Assembly: GCA_902586495.1 (NCBI GenBank)
Contig: CACIHQ010000002.1
Span: 1-35,000, forward strand
Direction of reading: 5' to 3'
Length of the DNA stretch: 35,000 nt
DNA from: an uncultured Pelagibacteraceae bacterium
GTDB lineage: Bacteria > Pseudomonadota > Alphaproteobacteria > Pelagibacterales > Pelagibacteraceae
Part shown: piece after piece, positions 33,593 through 35,000 of the stretch
Layout of the letters: each line of letters opens with the position of its first letter
Numbering within the stretch: position 1 is the stretch's first letter
Notes under the pieces: generated by a model
Database searches by the model: none
Told to the model about the DNA's origin: nothing
What the model saw: only the letters and a program-made list of their open reading frames with translations
Made by a program: the position numbers and the translations under genes

Positions 33593-34564
33593 AAACAATC
33601 AAAATTAAGACTCTGTCTATTTGGAACCAGTATTCTAAATGAATATATCTCACAAAACTATAAAAAAAATAAGATAGAATATATGTGCATAATTACTCAT
33701 AAGGATGATAAGAGAGATTTAAATTTGTTAAATAATTATAGATTGTTTCCTCTGAAAAAAAATATTAAATGTGATATCTATTATCTTTCAAAATATGATG
33801 AGAAAAAAATTATAAAAATTTTAAATCAACATAAGATTAATTTTGGTATATCTATAGGCTGTAGATTTATTTTTAAAAGTAGAATTATTAAGTATTTTAA
33901 GAATAAATTATATAATGTTCATGATTCATATTTACCCTATTACAAAGGAGGGGCTCCTATATCTTATTCAATAATGAATAATGAAAAATATATCGGGATA
34001 AGTTTTCACGAAATAAATGAAAAAATTGATGGAGGAAGAGTTATTTTAAAAAAGAAATTTGTGATAAAAAAAAATATAAAACCGATAGATGCAATTAATA
34101 AATATTATTACCACTTAAAAAAAGATATCTTTAAATTCATTAAATTAAAAAAAAGGACTAAAATTCAGAATAGTTTACAAAGTACATATTTTCCGAGATT
34201 GAACTCTGAAATGAATGGTTTTTTAAATTTAAATTGGAATGCTGAGGAATGTGTTTCGTTTATAAATAGTTTTTCTGATCCATACCCAGGAGCTCATGCC
34301 CTCTATAATGGGAAAAAAATAATTATCAAAAATGCTAAAATTCAATCAAAAAAAAAGTACCATTCATTTTTAAACGGTAAAATTATAAACATTGGTAAAG
34401 ATTATATAAGAGTAATAATGGGAAATAAAATAGTTCAGCTTAAGAATTTAACTTTCAAAAATCGGATTATTAAACCTAAGTTTTTTTTTAAAGCTGGAGG
34501 CACTATTTTTAATTATGATACAAAATTAACAAAAGCCAAAAAAGCGATTAAAAAATATTTTTAA
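33590..34564 (+). CDS. Sugar N-formyltransferase (methionyl-tRNA formyltransferase-like)
   Basis: Start taken at the ATG at 33590 (324 residues); 14 codons upstream are open but run back into the divergent gene. LYNVHDSYLPYYKGGAP (107-123) contains N109 and H111, and EINEKIDGGRVIL contains D147, the Asn-His-Asp triad of formyltransferases. A LNLNWNAEECVSFINSF stretch and a DPYPGA segment near residue 240 mark the C-terminal part, followed by a beta-rich domain resembling that of methionyl-tRNA formyltransferase. In this setting it more likely formylates an amino sugar than Met-tRNA. It stands alone between the divergent SpsF gene and the ABC exporter gene. Confidence 0.85.
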   Translation: MKQSKLRLCLFGTSILNEYISQNYKKNKIEYMCIITHKDDKRDLNLLNNYRLFPLKKNIKCDIYYLSKYDEKKIIKILNQHKINFGISIGCRFIFKSRIIKYFKNKLYNVHDSYLPYYKGGAPISYSIMNNEKYIGISFHEINEKIDGGRVILKKKFVIKKNIKPIDAINKYYYHLKKDIFKFIKLKKRTKIQNSLQSTYFPRLNSEMNGFLNLNWNAEECVSFINSFSDPYPGAHALYNGKKIIIKNAKIQSKKKYHSFLNGKIINIGKDYIRVIMGNKIVQLKNLTFKNRIIKPKFFFKAGGTIFNYDTKLTKAKKAIKKYF

Positions 34565-34614
34565 GGTGTAAATTTTGTGAATAATTAAAGTTAATAAATG
34601 ACAAAAATCTGTAA

Positions 34615-35000
34615 ATGTCCATTCTAACATTTGAAAACTATAAACCCTTTAAAAAAATTATTTTTGAAAATAAGAAAGAATTTTTAATTCTGGTTTTTCT
34701 ACTTTTTATTGAAATTTTAGTTTTAACCTCTGCAGTTGTTAGCAGTATACCTTTAGTTGATTTTATTATTGACCCTAATTTAAAAAACCCAAATAAATTT
34801 ACTTTATTTATACTAAAGTTCACTGAATTTTTAAATTTAAAGCCAAGCCTTATTCTGTTTTTAACTTTCTTCGTTTTGTCAAATATAATTAAAAGTGCTC
34901 TATCAATAGCGGTATATAATGAAATAATTAAAATTAAGAATTTCATAGAGATTAAATACACAAAAAACTTTAGTAAAATATTTCTAGAATCTGGTATAAA
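34615..35000 (+). CDS. ABC transporter permease/ATPase start, probable lipid-linked glycan exporter (3' end outside window)
   Basis: Open from an ATG at 34615 to the window edge (128 full codons). The readable N-terminus has a charged start, a first helix (about residues 22-43), a SSIPLVDFIID block and a second helix (about 78-97), then KSALSIAVYNEII. This fits the opening of the membrane domain of type-IV ABC exporters in the PglK/MsbA-like group, in which the SxxPLxDFxxDP motif is common. The ATPase half would lie beyond the edge, so the call rests on the membrane half. It starts 50 bases after the formyltransferase. An apparent 107-codon minus-strand reading on the same DNA is only the reverse of this gene. 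Confidence 0.65.
   Translation, partial: MSILTFENYKPFKKIIFENKKEFLILVFLLFIEILVLTSAVVSSIPLVDFIIDPNLKNPNKFTLFILKFTEFLNLKPSLILFLTFFVLSNIIKSALSIAVYNEIIKIKNFIEIKYTKNFSKIFLESGI

Noticed and set aside
33590-34564. Housekeeping methionyl-tRNA formyltransferase
   Set aside because: No def or other translation gene is nearby, and a second formyltransferase-like gene lies just across the divergent start, favouring a sugar role.
34572-34606. Possible terminator hairpin after the formyltransferase (TTTTGT near 34573, ACAAAA near 34601)
   Set aside because: Only a 6-base A/T-rich stem with a loop of over 20 bases and no following T run; chance pairing is likely in DNA this AT-rich.
34638-34961. Minus-strand open frame of 107 codons at the right edge
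   Set aside because: The plus strand reads as the start of an ABC-exporter membrane domain in one open frame from 34615 to the edge, with the SIPLVDF motif; the minus reading has no recognisable family.
1-35000. CRISPR arrays, tRNA or rRNA genes, insertion sequences, attachment sites
   Set aside because: No repeat-spacer pattern, no cloverleaf-like sequence, no transposase or integrase reading frame and no terminal inverted repeats were seen on either strand.

Overview
The window is a very AT-rich stretch of bacterial DNA, well under 30% GC by eye (not counted). It is packed almost end to end with genes for a surface polysaccharide: lipopolysaccharide O-chain, capsule or glycosylated surface layer. 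The largest gap between genes is about 110 bases. Most neighbours overlap by 4-30 bases, lysine, asparagine and isoleucine codons dominate, and homopolymer runs of 10-13 A or T sit inside genes. Together this fits a streamlined free-living alphaproteobacterium of the SAR11/Pelagibacterales type, in one of its hypervariable cell-surface islands. That assignment is inference; no rRNA, tRNA or housekeeping gene is present to confirm it.

Layout by transcription unit: (1) a rightward Wzy-type polymerase cut by the left edge (1-1247). (2) A leftward operon (10139 to 1133): a GT2 glycosyltransferase, a HisH/HisF/N-acetyl-sugar amidotransferase trio, a Gfo/Idh/MocA oxidoreductase, a sugar-nucleotide SDR, a DegT aminotransferase, a CgeB-like glycosyltransferase and a Wzx flippase. 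(3) A lone rightward methyltransferase (10230-10928). (4) A long leftward run (25679 to 10929): UDP-glucuronate 4-epimerase-like SDR, SpsF-like cytidylyltransferase, a GT2 fused to a NeuA-like domain, UDP-sugar 6-dehydrogenase, a UDP-sulfoquinovose synthase-like enzyme, another epimerase, a second flippase, glycosyltransferases, a radical SAM/SPASM enzyme and a short NeuB-family synthase. (5) A rightward operon (25791-32181): ArnB/PseC/LegC-like aminotransferase, PseG-like hydrolase, SDR, a second short NeuB, a class III aminotransferase and a surface-carbohydrate transferase. (6) A leftward pair (33589 to 32184), SpsF cytidylyltransferase and a small formyltransferase. (7) Rightward from 33590, a second formyltransferase, then the start of an ABC exporter cut by the right edge.

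The genes read as pathways feeding one or more heteropolymers. One arm probably makes an acetamidino-substituted amino sugar. A second arm makes one or two nonulosonic (sialic-like) acids: aminotransferase, NDP-sugar hydrolase, NeuB condensation, CMP activation, possibly with amino and N-formyl decoration. A third arm provides uronic acids and perhaps a sulfosugar. About eight glycosyltransferase-like proteins, two Wzx flippases, one Wzy and one ABC exporter would assemble and export the product. No 4,6-dehydratase or sugar N-acetyltransferase is seen, so some early steps must be encoded elsewhere.

The items most worth following are: two NeuB-family enzymes that both lack the C-terminal SAF domain; the GT2-NeuA fusion with a degraded nucleotide-binding motif; a HisF homologue with a lost catalytic aspartate; the SQD1-like gene inside a glycan locus; the class III aminotransferase in the nonulosonate operon; and two divergent genes whose start codons form a single CATATG palindrome. 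Several start sites were revised from the longest possible reading, and both edge genes were recovered by reading frames through to the edges.
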